This document shows, piece after piece, positions 1 through 9,010 of a stretch of DNA of 64,000 nucleotides (the stretch's first letter is position 1; each line of letters opens with the position of its first letter). This DNA is from Kitasatospora herbaricolor. Its GTDB lineage: Bacteria > Actinomycetota > Actinomycetes > Streptomycetales > Streptomycetaceae. The DNA lies in assembly GCF_030813695.1 (NCBI RefSeq), contig NZ_JAUSVA010000002.1, positions 62,001-126,000 of the forward strand, in the 5' to 3' direction. The notes under the pieces are model-generated. The model searched no databases, was not told where the DNA came from, and saw only the letters and a list, made by a program, of their open reading frames with translations. The translations under genes were made by a program, and so were the position numbers.

Positions 1-198
1 GATGCCGTCCTCGTCGGTGAACCAGATCTCCGGCAGCGGGCCGTAGGCCTCCTCGTAGGCGCCGGCCCACGCCACGTGGCCGTGTCCGCGTTCTTCGTGG
101 TGGCCGAGGACGCGGCCGGCGGCCACGGTGCAGAACGCCTCGTAGTCGGAGCTGTCCAGGAGGCGGTGCCAGGCGGCGTCGACGGCCGCGCTGAACAT
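1..198 (-). CDS. Hypothetical protein, N-terminal part, runs off the window
   Basis: Reading the minus strand from an ATG at 198 gives an open frame that continues past the left edge. The first 66 residues begin MFSAAVDAAWHRLLDSSDYE and contain a His-rich stretch (GHHEERGHGHVAW) followed by an acidic patch (FTDEDG). Composition and codon use look like real high-GC coding sequence. I do not recognise a named family, and no function can be given. The ribosome binding site is not obvious (a GGGGAG lies 20 bp upstream, inside a hairpin), so the start could lie a little further upstream. It follows the LamG/ricin gene on the same strand but is separated from it by a strong hairpin, so it is probably a separate transcription unit. 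Confidence 0.5.
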   Translation of the reverse strand, partial: MFSAAVDAAWHRLLDSSDYEAFCTVAAGRVLGHHEERGHGHVAWAGAYEEAYGPLPEIWFTDEDGI

Positions 199-214
199 CT
201 CGGGCGCGGACTGT

Positions 215-250
215 CCGGCGCTCCCCGCCGCCCTCGGCGGGGAGCGCCGG
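215..250 (-). terminator. Strong hairpin downstream of the LamG/ricin gene
   Basis: A perfect 16-bp stem (215-230 pairing with 235-250, arms containing GGCGCTCCCCGCCG and its complement) closes a 4-nt CCCT loop. It lies about 110 bp after the stop of the minus-strand gene ending at 361. There is no T-run, as is common for terminators in actinomycetes. Because it also sits just before the next minus-strand start, an attenuator role cannot be excluded. Confidence 0.55.
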
Positions 251-360
251 GGAGCGTCCCTCAGTACCAGAAGGACCTCCGGCCCTCTTCACAAACTCTG
301 TCGTAGACAGCGGGGCCCCCAGCGCAAGGTGTGCGCGACGGGCCCCTGTGGTGAGCGGGA

Positions 361-3300
361 CTACGGTGTCGGGTCCGGGAGAATCCAGGGGTTCACGGGG
401 AGGGTAGGGGTGTTGAGGGTGGGGATGCTCCAGGTCTGGGCGGGTGTGCCGTTGCAGTCGAGGATGCGCAGGCGGGTGCCGGGGGTGGTGTCGTTGTTGG
501 GCAGTTCCAGGCAGCGGCCGGAGACGGGGTTGTAGAGGCTGCCGTTGGCACGTGTGAGCCACTTCTGCCGGTCCGTGCCGGGGGCACAGGTGCCCAGGCC
601 GACGGCGGCGCCGTTGGCGGTGTTGCCGCCGGTGAGTTCCAGGCACATGGTGGTTCGCAGGTTGATGGTGGCGTCGGCGGGGTTGACGACGAAGTTCTGG
701 GCGGGGCTGTTGTTGCAGCCGGTGATGGAGATGCCCTGGCTGGTGTCGTTGTTGGGGACGTCCAGGCAGTCGGCGGTGGAGGCGTGCCGGATGGCGGTGG
801 TGGTGGGTCCGGGGACGACCGCAGAGCTGTAGACGGCGAAGTTGCTGATGCTGCCGTTGAAGCTGGGGTTCTGGGCGGTGGGTGCCAGGCTGCTCTGGGA
901 CTGGTAGCGGCCGAGGACGAAGGCGCCGTTGGTGGGCAGGCTCGGGGCGGTGGAGCGGTTGGCGCTCCCGGCGAGAGCACCGTTGACGTACAGGCTCATC
1001 TCGCCGGTGGTGGCGTTGAAGCTGGCGGTGAGCTGGGTCCAGGTGCCGGTCTTGACGAGGGCGGCGTTGTTGCTGGTGCTGGTGTAGACGTAGGGCCAAG
1101 CGTCGTTGTCGGCGGTGGCGAGGGCGAAGCGCCAGGAACCTCCGGTGCCTTCGCTGTAGAGCAGGAAGCTGGCAGCGTGCGCGGTGCTCTGGCTGGCGAC
1201 GACGCCGCCGGCGCCGGTGGACTTGACCCAGGTGCTGAGGGTGAAGCTCTGATTGGGGTTCGCGAGGGCGGGGACGGCGGTGGTCAGGGCCGAGTTGCTG
1301 CCGTTGAGCACAGCGACGATGGTATGGCGCTGCCCGTCAACGGGGTCGTCGATGTAAGTGACCGCGGTTCCGGTGGCGACGGGGGTCCCGGGGACGGCGT
1401 CGCCGGTCTCGTGCAGGGGCCACTGTGCGAGGGGGGCCTGGGTGTTGCCGCGGTAGTGGTCGGTGCCAAGGCCCGTGACGCGGCCGTTGGTGGCTGTGGC
1501 AGGCCAGACGCGCAGGTTTCCGGCCGTGTCCAGGGCCCACAGGTCGGGGATGCCGTCACCGGTCTGGTCGCCGTCGGAGCCGACGGTCGGGTAGGTACTG
1601 GCTTTGAAGCCCGTGACGATCGGTCCGGCGGGTGAGGCGGTGAGGGCCGTCACAACGTCGTACGAGGTCGCACCGTCGGTGCGGCTCTCGAAGGTCAACG
1701 CGTACTGATAGAGGTCACCCTCCGTTCGGCCGCCGGAGGTGGTGCGTGCCCGGGCCCAGAGGGCGGGTGCGGTCGCAACGGTGCCGGTGGGATCGATGGC
1801 CAGGGTGTTGCCGGGGACCATCAGGTCCTGGTTGTCCCAGCCTCCGGCTGCTACCAGGACGGGCGGACGCAGGGTGCCGTTGGTGTCGGCTGCGTAGTAC
1901 CAGAGGTTGTCGGCTTCGACGGCGAGGACGCCGTTGGTGACGTTCCGGTCGGTGGCGCGAAGGTTGTTGGGCGAGCCGATCGGGGTGATCTGACTGCTGT
2001 ACCGCCACTGGTTGCCCTGGTGGTAGCCCGGGCAGCTGCCCGCGCAGTCAGGCCGGTCCAGGTTGCGCCTGGTGTCCGCTGTGAAGGCACCGGCATGCTG
2101 TTCCGGATTCGCGTAGAAGTAGAGCTTGTCACTGCCGTCACCGAGACCAGGTGTCGCATCGCGGTGGACGAAAAGGTCGTCGGTGTTCTTCCCAGGGTCC
2201 AGTGACCCGCGGTGCGTGACGCGGTAGTCCTTCCAGGTCTTTCCGGTCTCGGGGGGAGCCTGGCGGGCGGCGGCAGCGGTGCCGCTCGGGGGGACGCTGG
2301 TGTTGCCGGGGTCGGTTGCACGGCCGTGAGTGATGAGGTTGCCGGCGGCGTCGGGGATGAGGATGTCGGGGCGGTGGTCACCGGTGGTGTCGCCGAAGAT
2401 GACCGGGCCGTTGGTCCAGGGGACGTAGAAGGCGTAGGAGAGGGTCTGGGAGGCGTTGCCGGCCTCGTCGAAGACCTGCGCGTAGAGGATGTTGGTTCCC
2501 CAGTGCGTGGGTGTCGTCGTGAGTTCGGTGACGCTGAGGGGGGTGCCGCAGACCTGGTCTGCGCCGACCAGTTGCGGGTCGTAGCCCCAGCGGACGCAGG
2601 AGAGGCCGGAGGCGAGCAGTCCGGAGGGGTTGGGGTCGTAGGCGGTGAAGGGGATCTTGCCGGTGGCGCCGAGGCTCAGGTTGGTGGTCTGGCCGTTGCC
2701 GGAGGGCGGGAACTGGGTGTCGGGGTTGGTGAAGGTGCCGAAGGCGGCGACGGGCGGGGTGGTGTCGACGGCGAAGTGGCAGACGGGGGTGGCTGGGCCG
2801 CGGAGCAGGCCGTCGTCGCCCTGGGTCTGCCAGCCGTAGTAGTGGCCGTCCTTCAGGGTGCCCAGGGGGACGGTGTACGTGGCACGGGTGTCTCTGGGGA
2901 CGAAGCCGGACCAGCCACTGGCGACTCCGGGAGCGCCGGCCACTGCGTTGTCCCAGATGCTGGCGAACTCGGTCAGCTGGGACTGGTTGTAGCTGCTGAC
3001 GACCGAGCTCAGGGTTACGCCGGTGCTGGTGACCCAGCCGTATACGGACAGCGGTGCGTCGTAGCAGGCGTCGGTGTCGGGGGCCGTGACGCGGTTGGGC
3101 GTCGGCAGTGCCTTCGGGTCACTCGGGGTCAGCGGGGGGTGGTCGTACAGCGTCGACAGGACGGCGTCGTACTCGAAGCGCTTGAAGCCGTTCTGGTCAC
3201 CGGTTCCCTCGTTGCCGACCAGGGCGAAGGCGAGCGGCTTGCTGACATCGGCGAGGGCACTGCGCGTGGGGGCGGTGATGTTGTAGTCGACGCCGATGCC

Positions 3301-4776
3301 GCCCATGCAGTTGGCGCTGCTTCCGTTGCCGGGGACGTTCTTGCTGTCGACCCATTCGAGCTTGGAGTGGTTGTTCCAGGTGGTGCCGGAGTCGAAGGCG
3401 CCCGCGCGGTAGAGGGTGACGGGGTAGGCGTTGGTGCAGGAGAAGTCGGAAGACCAGTTCTGGGTGACGTGCAGGTTGGCGTAGTCGATGGCGGTGTTGT
3501 TGAAGTAGCCGTTGAGGTTGAACTCGTACAGCGCTCGCTCGATGCCCTTGGTCGGTAGGTAGCCCTGGTAACCGACGCCCGGCTTGCCGGAGGCCGGCTT
3601 GTCGAAGTTGCTGGTGGTCGGGTAGCCGGACTGCACCCAGGTGTAGTGGCTCTTGCCACGCGCGTCGTTGGACCAGGACGGGTCGACGTAGATCGGGTAG
3701 CTGGTGTTCTCCCCGTCGAGCAGTTCGGGGCTGGGAGAGAGGTGGATAGTGCCCTTGCCGCCCGGGCCTGCGCTGGTGGTGACCGGGATGTCGGCCGTCG
3801 TGGCGGCCGGCCCAGGACCGTCGGCAGTGCTGAGTTCGGATGCCGAGGGGTCTGGGGCAGGTTCGCTCGTTTCCGCGAAGGCGCTGCGAACAACTGCAGT
3901 TGTGTCGGCGTCCGAGGGGGCGCTGTCAGTGGTCGTTGCCGCGGTGGTGGGTGCGCCGGCCGACCACATCTGTGGCGGGGGCGCGGCGAAGACAGTCTCT
4001 CCCTCGCTGCTTGCCTTGAGACTGCCGTCCGCCCCGTTGGAGAGCTCCAGGCCCTTCGACGTGGTGGGGAAGTTCAGGCTTCGGACGGCTGGGTTCGCTG
4101 CTGCCGCGGGAGTGTGGAGAACGAGGACGGTGGTGTAGCCGCCGAACTCGGTGACGGTCACTTTCAGGTCTGTGTCCGGTGCAACGGAGGCGAAGATGGC
4201 ACTGTTGCCGCTGACCGTTGGTGTAGGCAGTGCGCCGGGGAACGGTGAGCCCACCGAGAGTTGCTTGCCGTCCTTGGTGGTCATGGTGGCCAGCGGGCCG
4301 GTTCCTCCGCCGGAGATCACCAGGTTCTCGCTGGCCGCTGCTGGGGTCAGTGAGCCGTCGCCGCGTTTGACGAGTGAGTCGTCGAGCCCGGTCCAGGAGC
4401 CGTCCGAGCGCTTGGTGCGTTGGGCGTCGAGGTGCCGGTCCTGGCGGAGTTTGCCCTCGGGGGTGGCGACCGTGGTGCTGAACTCGTCGGTCAGCGACGG
4501 GACCGGGACTTCCTTGCCGGTGCGTACGGCGTCGGACATGGCTTGCTCCGCCGGGCGCGGGGAGAGCAGTTCGCCCGCGTGCTTGGCATCACCCGCACGG
4601 ACCGCGGCCTGCGGGTCGGTTCCGTCGGCCTGGGCCGACGGCGGGGCGAGGAGGATCAGGCCGGCGGTCATCGTCAGCACCGTTGCGACGGAAATGGCCG
4701 GCAGCCGCAGGGCTCGTCGCGATCGGCCTCTCTTGGCAAATTGTTGACGAACCATCATGGACTGCGATGTACGCAC
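361..4776 (-). CDS. Large secreted protein with LamG jellyroll and ricin B lectin domains
   Basis: About 1470 residues. The N-terminus has a twin-basic stretch (KRGRSRRALR), a hydrophobic core and an AQA-type cleavage site, so it is exported. Visible parts in order: a Ser/Thr/Ala-rich N-terminal region; a DNRLRE-like region (YEFNLNGYF, VTLYRAGAFDSGTTWNNHSKL) near residues 370-530; repeats of FG-GAP character (GDTTGDHRPDILIPDAAG, GDQTGDGIPDLWALDTAG); a LamG/concanavalin-like domain near 1140-1300 (FTLSTWVKSTGAGGVVASQS); and a C-terminal ricin-type beta-trefoil with CLDVPNNDTSQG and CLELPNNDTTPG repeats. It is likely a wall-associated or secreted carbohydrate-binding protein; no catalytic domain was identified. 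I chose the GTG at 4776 because AGGGGA sits 4-5 bases upstream. An ATG at 4833 and an ATG pair at 4758/4755 are alternatives. It is divergent from the RHS gene at 5051. Confidence 0.85.
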   Translation of the reverse strand: MRTSQSMMVRQQFAKRGRSRRALRLPAISVATVLTMTAGLILLAPPSAQADGTDPQAAVRAGDAKHAGELLSPRPAEQAMSDAVRTGKEVPVPSLTDEFSTTVATPEGKLRQDRHLDAQRTKRSDGSWTGLDDSLVKRGDGSLTPAAASENLVISGGGTGPLATMTTKDGKQLSVGSPFPGALPTPTVSGNSAIFASVAPDTDLKVTVTEFGGYTTVLVLHTPAAAANPAVRSLNFPTTSKGLELSNGADGSLKASSEGETVFAAPPPQMWSAGAPTTAATTTDSAPSDADTTAVVRSAFAETSEPAPDPSASELSTADGPGPAATTADIPVTTSAGPGGKGTIHLSPSPELLDGENTSYPIYVDPSWSNDARGKSHYTWVQSGYPTTSNFDKPASGKPGVGYQGYLPTKGIERALYEFNLNGYFNNTAIDYANLHVTQNWSSDFSCTNAYPVTLYRAGAFDSGTTWNNHSKLEWVDSKNVPGNGSSANCMGGIGVDYNITAPTRSALADVSKPLAFALVGNEGTGDQNGFKRFEYDAVLSTLYDHPPLTPSDPKALPTPNRVTAPDTDACYDAPLSVYGWVTSTGVTLSSVVSSYNQSQLTEFASIWDNAVAGAPGVASGWSGFVPRDTRATYTVPLGTLKDGHYYGWQTQGDDGLLRGPATPVCHFAVDTTPPVAAFGTFTNPDTQFPPSGNGQTTNLSLGATGKIPFTAYDPNPSGLLASGLSCVRWGYDPQLVGADQVCGTPLSVTELTTTPTHWGTNILYAQVFDEAGNASQTLSYAFYVPWTNGPVIFGDTTGDHRPDILIPDAAGNLITHGRATDPGNTSVPPSGTAAAARQAPPETGKTWKDYRVTHRGSLDPGKNTDDLFVHRDATPGLGDGSDKLYFYANPEQHAGAFTADTRRNLDRPDCAGSCPGYHQGNQWRYSSQITPIGSPNNLRATDRNVTNGVLAVEADNLWYYAADTNGTLRPPVLVAAGGWDNQDLMVPGNTLAIDPTGTVATAPALWARARTTSGGRTEGDLYQYALTFESRTDGATSYDVVTALTASPAGPIVTGFKASTYPTVGSDGDQTGDGIPDLWALDTAGNLRVWPATATNGRVTGLGTDHYRGNTQAPLAQWPLHETGDAVPGTPVATGTAVTYIDDPVDGQRHTIVAVLNGSNSALTTAVPALANPNQSFTLSTWVKSTGAGGVVASQSTAHAASFLLYSEGTGGSWRFALATADNDAWPYVYTSTSNNAALVKTGTWTQLTASFNATTGEMSLYVNGALAGSANRSTAPSLPTNGAFVLGRYQSQSSLAPTAQNPSFNGSISNFAVYSSAVVPGPTTTAIRHASTADCLDVPNNDTSQGISITGCNNSPAQNFVVNPADATINLRTTMCLELTGGNTANGAAVGLGTCAPGTDRQKWLTRANGSLYNPVSGRCLELPNNDTTPGTRLRILDCNGTPAQTWSIPTLNTPTLPVNPWILPDPTP

Positions 4777-4830
4777 ACGATCCCCTGGAATGTGAAGCCC
4801 CTGCTGCTTGATGCTCAGAAGTCGTTCGCA

Positions 4831-4859
4831 CAATTACAGGATTTTGGATCTTGGGTCAA
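4831..4859 (-). promoter_or_regulatory. Possible promoter of the LamG/ricin gene in the AT-rich divergent spacer
   Basis: The 274-bp spacer between the divergent genes (4777-5050) is much more AT-rich than its surroundings. On the minus strand a TTGACC hexamer (4854-4859) is followed 17 bp later by TAATTG (4831-4836); TGTAAT is the alternative -10 with a shorter spacer. No equally convincing promoter was seen for the plus-strand gene, although TTTATAAC near 5003 is a possible -10. These are weak matches read by eye. Confidence 0.3.
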
Positions 4860-5050
4860 TATGTGATCTTCATGGATTGTCCTGATTGAGGTCAAGAAAT
4901 GGCCCTTTGGGCCCACTGTGGGATGCATCACATGGCATCTATTTGCGGCAAAAGTACAGGCCAACCCCCTCGCTGTCATAGAATTCGGAAGAAATTGCCT
5001 GACTTTATAACAGATGACAGAACGTCATATTAACAACTTCAGGAAAAAGC

Positions 5051-8000
5051 ATGAGAGTTCGCAAGAAGAATCACCCGCCAATCGCGTTGCACAGACGCAT
5101 AGCAGGACCCCTGGGGCTCGCCGTCGTGGCATCCCTCCTGGGCCCCGTTGCCGCTCAGGCCGCCGCAGCCAGCCCGGATTTCTCACGGGTCTGGACCCCA
5201 CCCAACACCCCCCTGCCCGGCACACCCTCGGTGAAGGCAGCCAACGCGGCAAAGCCGACCGAGGTCGCCCCGCACTACCCCGTACCCACACCAGCAGGTA
5301 CGGCGGCCCCCAAGACACCAGCTAAGCGAGAGAAGGCCACCACCGACCTTCCACCGACAGCCGGCGTCGCAGCCAAGGCCGGCGGACTGCCGGTCTGGAT
5401 CACAGCTCCTGCGGGCAAAGAGAGCGACAAGAGGCCGACCGCACGCTCGGTCACCGTCGAGCAGGCCGCAGCAGGCACAGCCGACGCAGCCGGCGTGAAG
5501 GGTCTGCTCTTCGCCTTCACCGCAACAGCGGTCGACAATGCCAAGAGCCCCGCAGATGCGTCCACGGAAGCGGGGACCCGAACGGCACCGGTCAAGATCG
5601 CAATCGACGTCGCGGCACTCAGCGCACAAATCGGTAGCGACTTCGCCTCCCGCGGGCACCTGGTGTCCCTGCCGGCCTGCGCCTTGACCACCCCCCAGGT
5701 CCCCTCGTGCCAGGTGCGCACACCGGTCACCACCACCTACGACGCGGCCACAAAACGCCTGGCCGCCGACGTGGAACTGCCCCTGACGCCCGACTCAACC
5801 ACAGCTCCGGTGACAGGCGCGGTCAAGTCATCCTTCACCGTCGGCGCCCCGGCGGCCCCTGCCTCAGCACCGGAAACCTCGCCCGTCCTCCTCTCGGCGG
5901 AGACCGGCGCGTCGGGCGGCGGCGGAACCTACAGCGCCACCAGCCTGGGCTCCTCCTCCGGCTGGGCAGCCGGAGGCTCCTCCGGCGCGATGACCTACAG
6001 CTACGACGTCCAGACGCCATCGGCGTTGGGCGGCGGCGCCCCCGCTGTCTCGCTCGGCTACAACTCCGCCTCCGTCGACGGCAAGACCTCCGCCACCAAC
6101 GCGCAGGCCTCCTGGGTCGGCGACGGCTGGGACTTCAACCCCGGCTTCATCGAACGCACCTACAAGCCCTGCGACAAGGACGGCATCACAGGCTCCGGCG
6201 ACCTGTGCTGGGGCGGCTACAACGCCACCCTCTCCCTCGGCTCCCACTCGGGCGAACTCGTCCGCGAGTCGGACGCGGCGGTGGCTTCCGACGAGAACAC
6301 CGGCGTCTGGCACCTCAAGGGCGACGACGGCACCAAGGTCGAGTTCGGAGTCGACGCCGCCAAGACCAACGGCACCGACAACGGGGCCTACGCGAAGGTG
6401 ACCGACACTTCCGGCACCGTCTACTACTTCGGCCGCAACCACCTGCCCGGCGGGGACAACAGCGACCAGCCCACCCTGTCGGCGTCCACCGTCCCGGTGT
6501 ACGCACCCAACGCAGGCGACCGGTGCTACGACGCAGCCAAGGGCAAGGCGTCCTGGTGCCAGATGTGGCAGCGCCTGTCCCTGGACTACGTCGTCGACCC
6601 GCACGGCAACCTGACGACCTTCACCTGGGCACCGGAGGCAAACTGGTACAAGCGAGGAGCAGGCCAGAACAACGGCAACGGCACTCCCAGCTCCTACACC
6701 CGGGCCACCACCCTCGCCCGCATCGACTACGGCCAGCGCCTCACCGACCAAATAGCGGCCAAGGGCACCCTGCAGCCAGCCACCCGCATCATATTCGGCG
6801 TCGATGAGCGCTGCGTCGGCACCGGAACAACCTGCGACATCGCCAACCGCACCGTCGCCAACCAGAACAACTGGCCCGACGTCCCCGTCGACCAGGAGTG
6901 CACGAACACCCCCACCTGCACCAACTACGGCCCCACGTACTTCACCACCAAACGCCTGACCAAAATCCTCACCCAGGTACGCGTCAACAACGCCTGGAAG
7001 GACATCGACAGCTACGAGCTGAAGCACTCCTTCCCGGACCCGTCCAACACCCCGAAGGACTACCCCAAGGACACCATCAGCCAGAAATCCCTCTGGCTGG
7101 ACTCCATCCAACGCACGGGCAAGACGGCCACCGACACCCTCAGCACCCCACCCGTCACCTTCACCCCGGTAATGCTCCCCAACCGCGTCGACGGCACCGA
7201 CCTCGTCCCCGCCCCGCCACTCATGAACCGCCCCCGCATCCAGCAGATCCACAACGAGACCGGCGGGGTCCTCAACGTCGACTACCAGCTCCCCAGCTGC
7301 TCACGTATCAATCACGTGATGCCTGCGGCCGAGGACGACAACACCCTCGCCTGCTACCCGGTCCGCTGGTCACCCCAGGGATCCCTGGCGGGTGCCGACC
7401 CCGTGCTCGACTGGTTCAACCATTACGTCGTCTCCTCGCTCACCGAGAACGACTTCGCCACCGGCACTCCGGGCAGCCCGGCCAACCGCTCCAAGATCAC
7501 CACGTACAAGTACGGCAAGGCCGGCTGGCACCGTGACGACAACGAGTTCACCGATCCCAAGGCCCGCACCTGGGGTGACTTCCGCGGCTTCTCCACCGTC
7601 ACCGTCACCACAGGCGACGGCAACGACGGTCCCAAGGGCCAGAGCCGCACCACCTACCGCCAAGGCATGAACGGCGACGCCCGCAAGGCCGGCGGCACCC
7701 GCACCGTCCACCTCACCGACCTGCTCAGTTCCGACGTCAACGACGCCACCTGGCTCACCGGCAAGCTCGGCCAGGACACCGACGACGACTGGCTCGCCGG
7801 TCAGGTGCTCCTGGACGAGGACTTCGACCAGGCCGGCGGCACCGTACCGGCGCAGACCCTCAGCACCTCCGGCGGACACATCGACACGGCAACCCACCTC
7901 CGGGGCAGTGGCCTTCCCGACCTGGTTGCCCGATACGCCTCCACCACCTCCAGCACCACCAACCGCGCCCGCAAGGCCGACAGCACCTGGCGCACCACCA

Positions 8001-9010
8001 GCACGACCAGCACCACGGACAAGGACCACGGCAACCGCTTCATCACCTCTCTGAGCCAGGCCGACGGCCTGCCGGACCTGTGTGAACGGACCAGCTACGC
8101 GACTGGCCCGGACCCACAACGCATCGACCAGGTCGCCGAGCGCCTCACCGTCTCCGGCCCGGGCGCCTGCACCGCTACCGCCACCGCCACCAACACCGTT
8201 TCCCGCGACATCGTGCTGTACGACGGCCTGGCCTACGGACTGGCAGCCGTGACCGCCGACCAGACCAGCACACAGACCCTGGACCGGTACGACACCAACG
8301 GCACGCCCGTGTTCGTCCCCGTGTCCAGCAGCACCTACGACGCCTACGGCCGCACCGTCTCGGTGAGCGATCCCAACAGCAAGGACGGCCCGCACCCCAG
8401 CGGCGCCACCACCAACAGCACCTACACCCCGGCCGCCGCCGGAGAGCTCCCGGCCACCGTCACCGTCTCGGCGCCCGCGCCCGGGACAACCGTCACCTGG
8501 GACTCCGTCACAACTCTCGACACACGACGGTCCCTGCCCCTCACAACCACGGACCCCAACGGCAAGACCGTCACCAAGCAGTACGACGCACTGGGACGTC
8601 TCACCGGCGCGTGGGCAGTAGGCCGAACCCCTGCGGCGAATCCCAACCCCGACCAAAAATTCGAATACACGGTCTCCAACCAGACCGGCGTCCCCTCCAC
8701 CATCACCACGTACACGCTGAAGGTCGACGACGCCTCGCCCGTGTACACCCGCCAGACAGCGCTACTCGACGGTTTCTCCGCACCCGGCAGACCCAGTCCT
8801 CACCGGCGAACCCCAGTGACCCGGGCCGGATCGTCACCGACGCCTTCTACGACTCGCAGGGCCGGACCTGGCAGTCCAACGCTGCCTGGTACAACAACGC
8901 CAGCGGTCCGTCGACCACATTGCTGGACGCCACGGACGCTGTGCCCGCGCAGTCCCGCACCACCTTCGACGGGATGGGACGGCCGGTCGCCGCGGACTTC
9001 CGATCGATGA
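5051..9010 (+). CDS. RHS-repeat secreted protein, N-terminal half (frameshifted gene)
   Basis: First part of a split RHS gene. The ATG at 5051 follows AGGAAAAA. A signal peptide covers roughly residues 15-40 (LGLAVVASLLGPVAAQAAAA). A Pro/Thr/Ala-rich segment follows, then the actinobacterial RHS N-terminal region (SYDVQTPSALGGGAPAVSLG, DGWDFNPGFIERTYKPC) at about 315-400, and YD-type repeats near the end (YDTNGTPVF, STYDAYGRT, KQYDALGRLTG). Homologous sequence ends at about 8776 (LLDGF). The last 78 codons to 9010 are out of frame, and the family sequence continues without a gap in the frame that runs to 13164. Joined, the product would be about 2700 residues, normal for a large RHS protein. 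RHS proteins form beta-cage shells that enclose a C-terminal toxin; that is family knowledge, not shown here. Confidence 0.85.
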   Translation: MRVRKKNHPPIALHRRIAGPLGLAVVASLLGPVAAQAAAASPDFSRVWTPPNTPLPGTPSVKAANAAKPTEVAPHYPVPTPAGTAAPKTPAKREKATTDLPPTAGVAAKAGGLPVWITAPAGKESDKRPTARSVTVEQAAAGTADAAGVKGLLFAFTATAVDNAKSPADASTEAGTRTAPVKIAIDVAALSAQIGSDFASRGHLVSLPACALTTPQVPSCQVRTPVTTTYDAATKRLAADVELPLTPDSTTAPVTGAVKSSFTVGAPAAPASAPETSPVLLSAETGASGGGGTYSATSLGSSSGWAAGGSSGAMTYSYDVQTPSALGGGAPAVSLGYNSASVDGKTSATNAQASWVGDGWDFNPGFIERTYKPCDKDGITGSGDLCWGGYNATLSLGSHSGELVRESDAAVASDENTGVWHLKGDDGTKVEFGVDAAKTNGTDNGAYAKVTDTSGTVYYFGRNHLPGGDNSDQPTLSASTVPVYAPNAGDRCYDAAKGKASWCQMWQRLSLDYVVDPHGNLTTFTWAPEANWYKRGAGQNNGNGTPSSYTRATTLARIDYGQRLTDQIAAKGTLQPATRIIFGVDERCVGTGTTCDIANRTVANQNNWPDVPVDQECTNTPTCTNYGPTYFTTKRLTKILTQVRVNNAWKDIDSYELKHSFPDPSNTPKDYPKDTISQKSLWLDSIQRTGKTATDTLSTPPVTFTPVMLPNRVDGTDLVPAPPLMNRPRIQQIHNETGGVLNVDYQLPSCSRINHVMPAAEDDNTLACYPVRWSPQGSLAGADPVLDWFNHYVVSSLTENDFATGTPGSPANRSKITTYKYGKAGWHRDDNEFTDPKARTWGDFRGFSTVTVTTGDGNDGPKGQSRTTYRQGMNGDARKAGGTRTVHLTDLLSSDVNDATWLTGKLGQDTDDDWLAGQVLLDEDFDQAGGTVPAQTLSTSGGHIDTATHLRGSGLPDLVARYASTTSSTTNRARKADSTWRTTSTTSTTDKDHGNRFITSLSQADGLPDLCERTSYATGPDPQRIDQVAERLTVSGPGACTATATATNTVSRDIVLYDGLAYGLAAVTADQTSTQTLDRYDTNGTPVFVPVSSSTYDAYGRTVSVSDPNSKDGPHPSGATTNSTYTPAAAGELPATVTVSAPAPGTTVTWDSVTTLDTRRSLPLTTTDPNGKTVTKQYDALGRLTGAWAVGRTPAANPNPDQKFEYTVSNQTGVPSTITTYTLKVDDASPVYTRQTALLDGFSAPGRPSPHRRTPVTRAGSSPTPSTTRRAGPGSPTLPGTTTPAVRRPHCWTPRTLCPRSPAPPSTGWDGRSPRTSDR

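Noticed and set aside
2212..3558. Long plus-strand open frame opposite the LamG/ricin gene
   Set aside because: Gly/Val/Asp-rich low-complexity product, no ribosome binding site, fully antisense to a gene with recognisable domains; a typical shadow frame in high-GC DNA.
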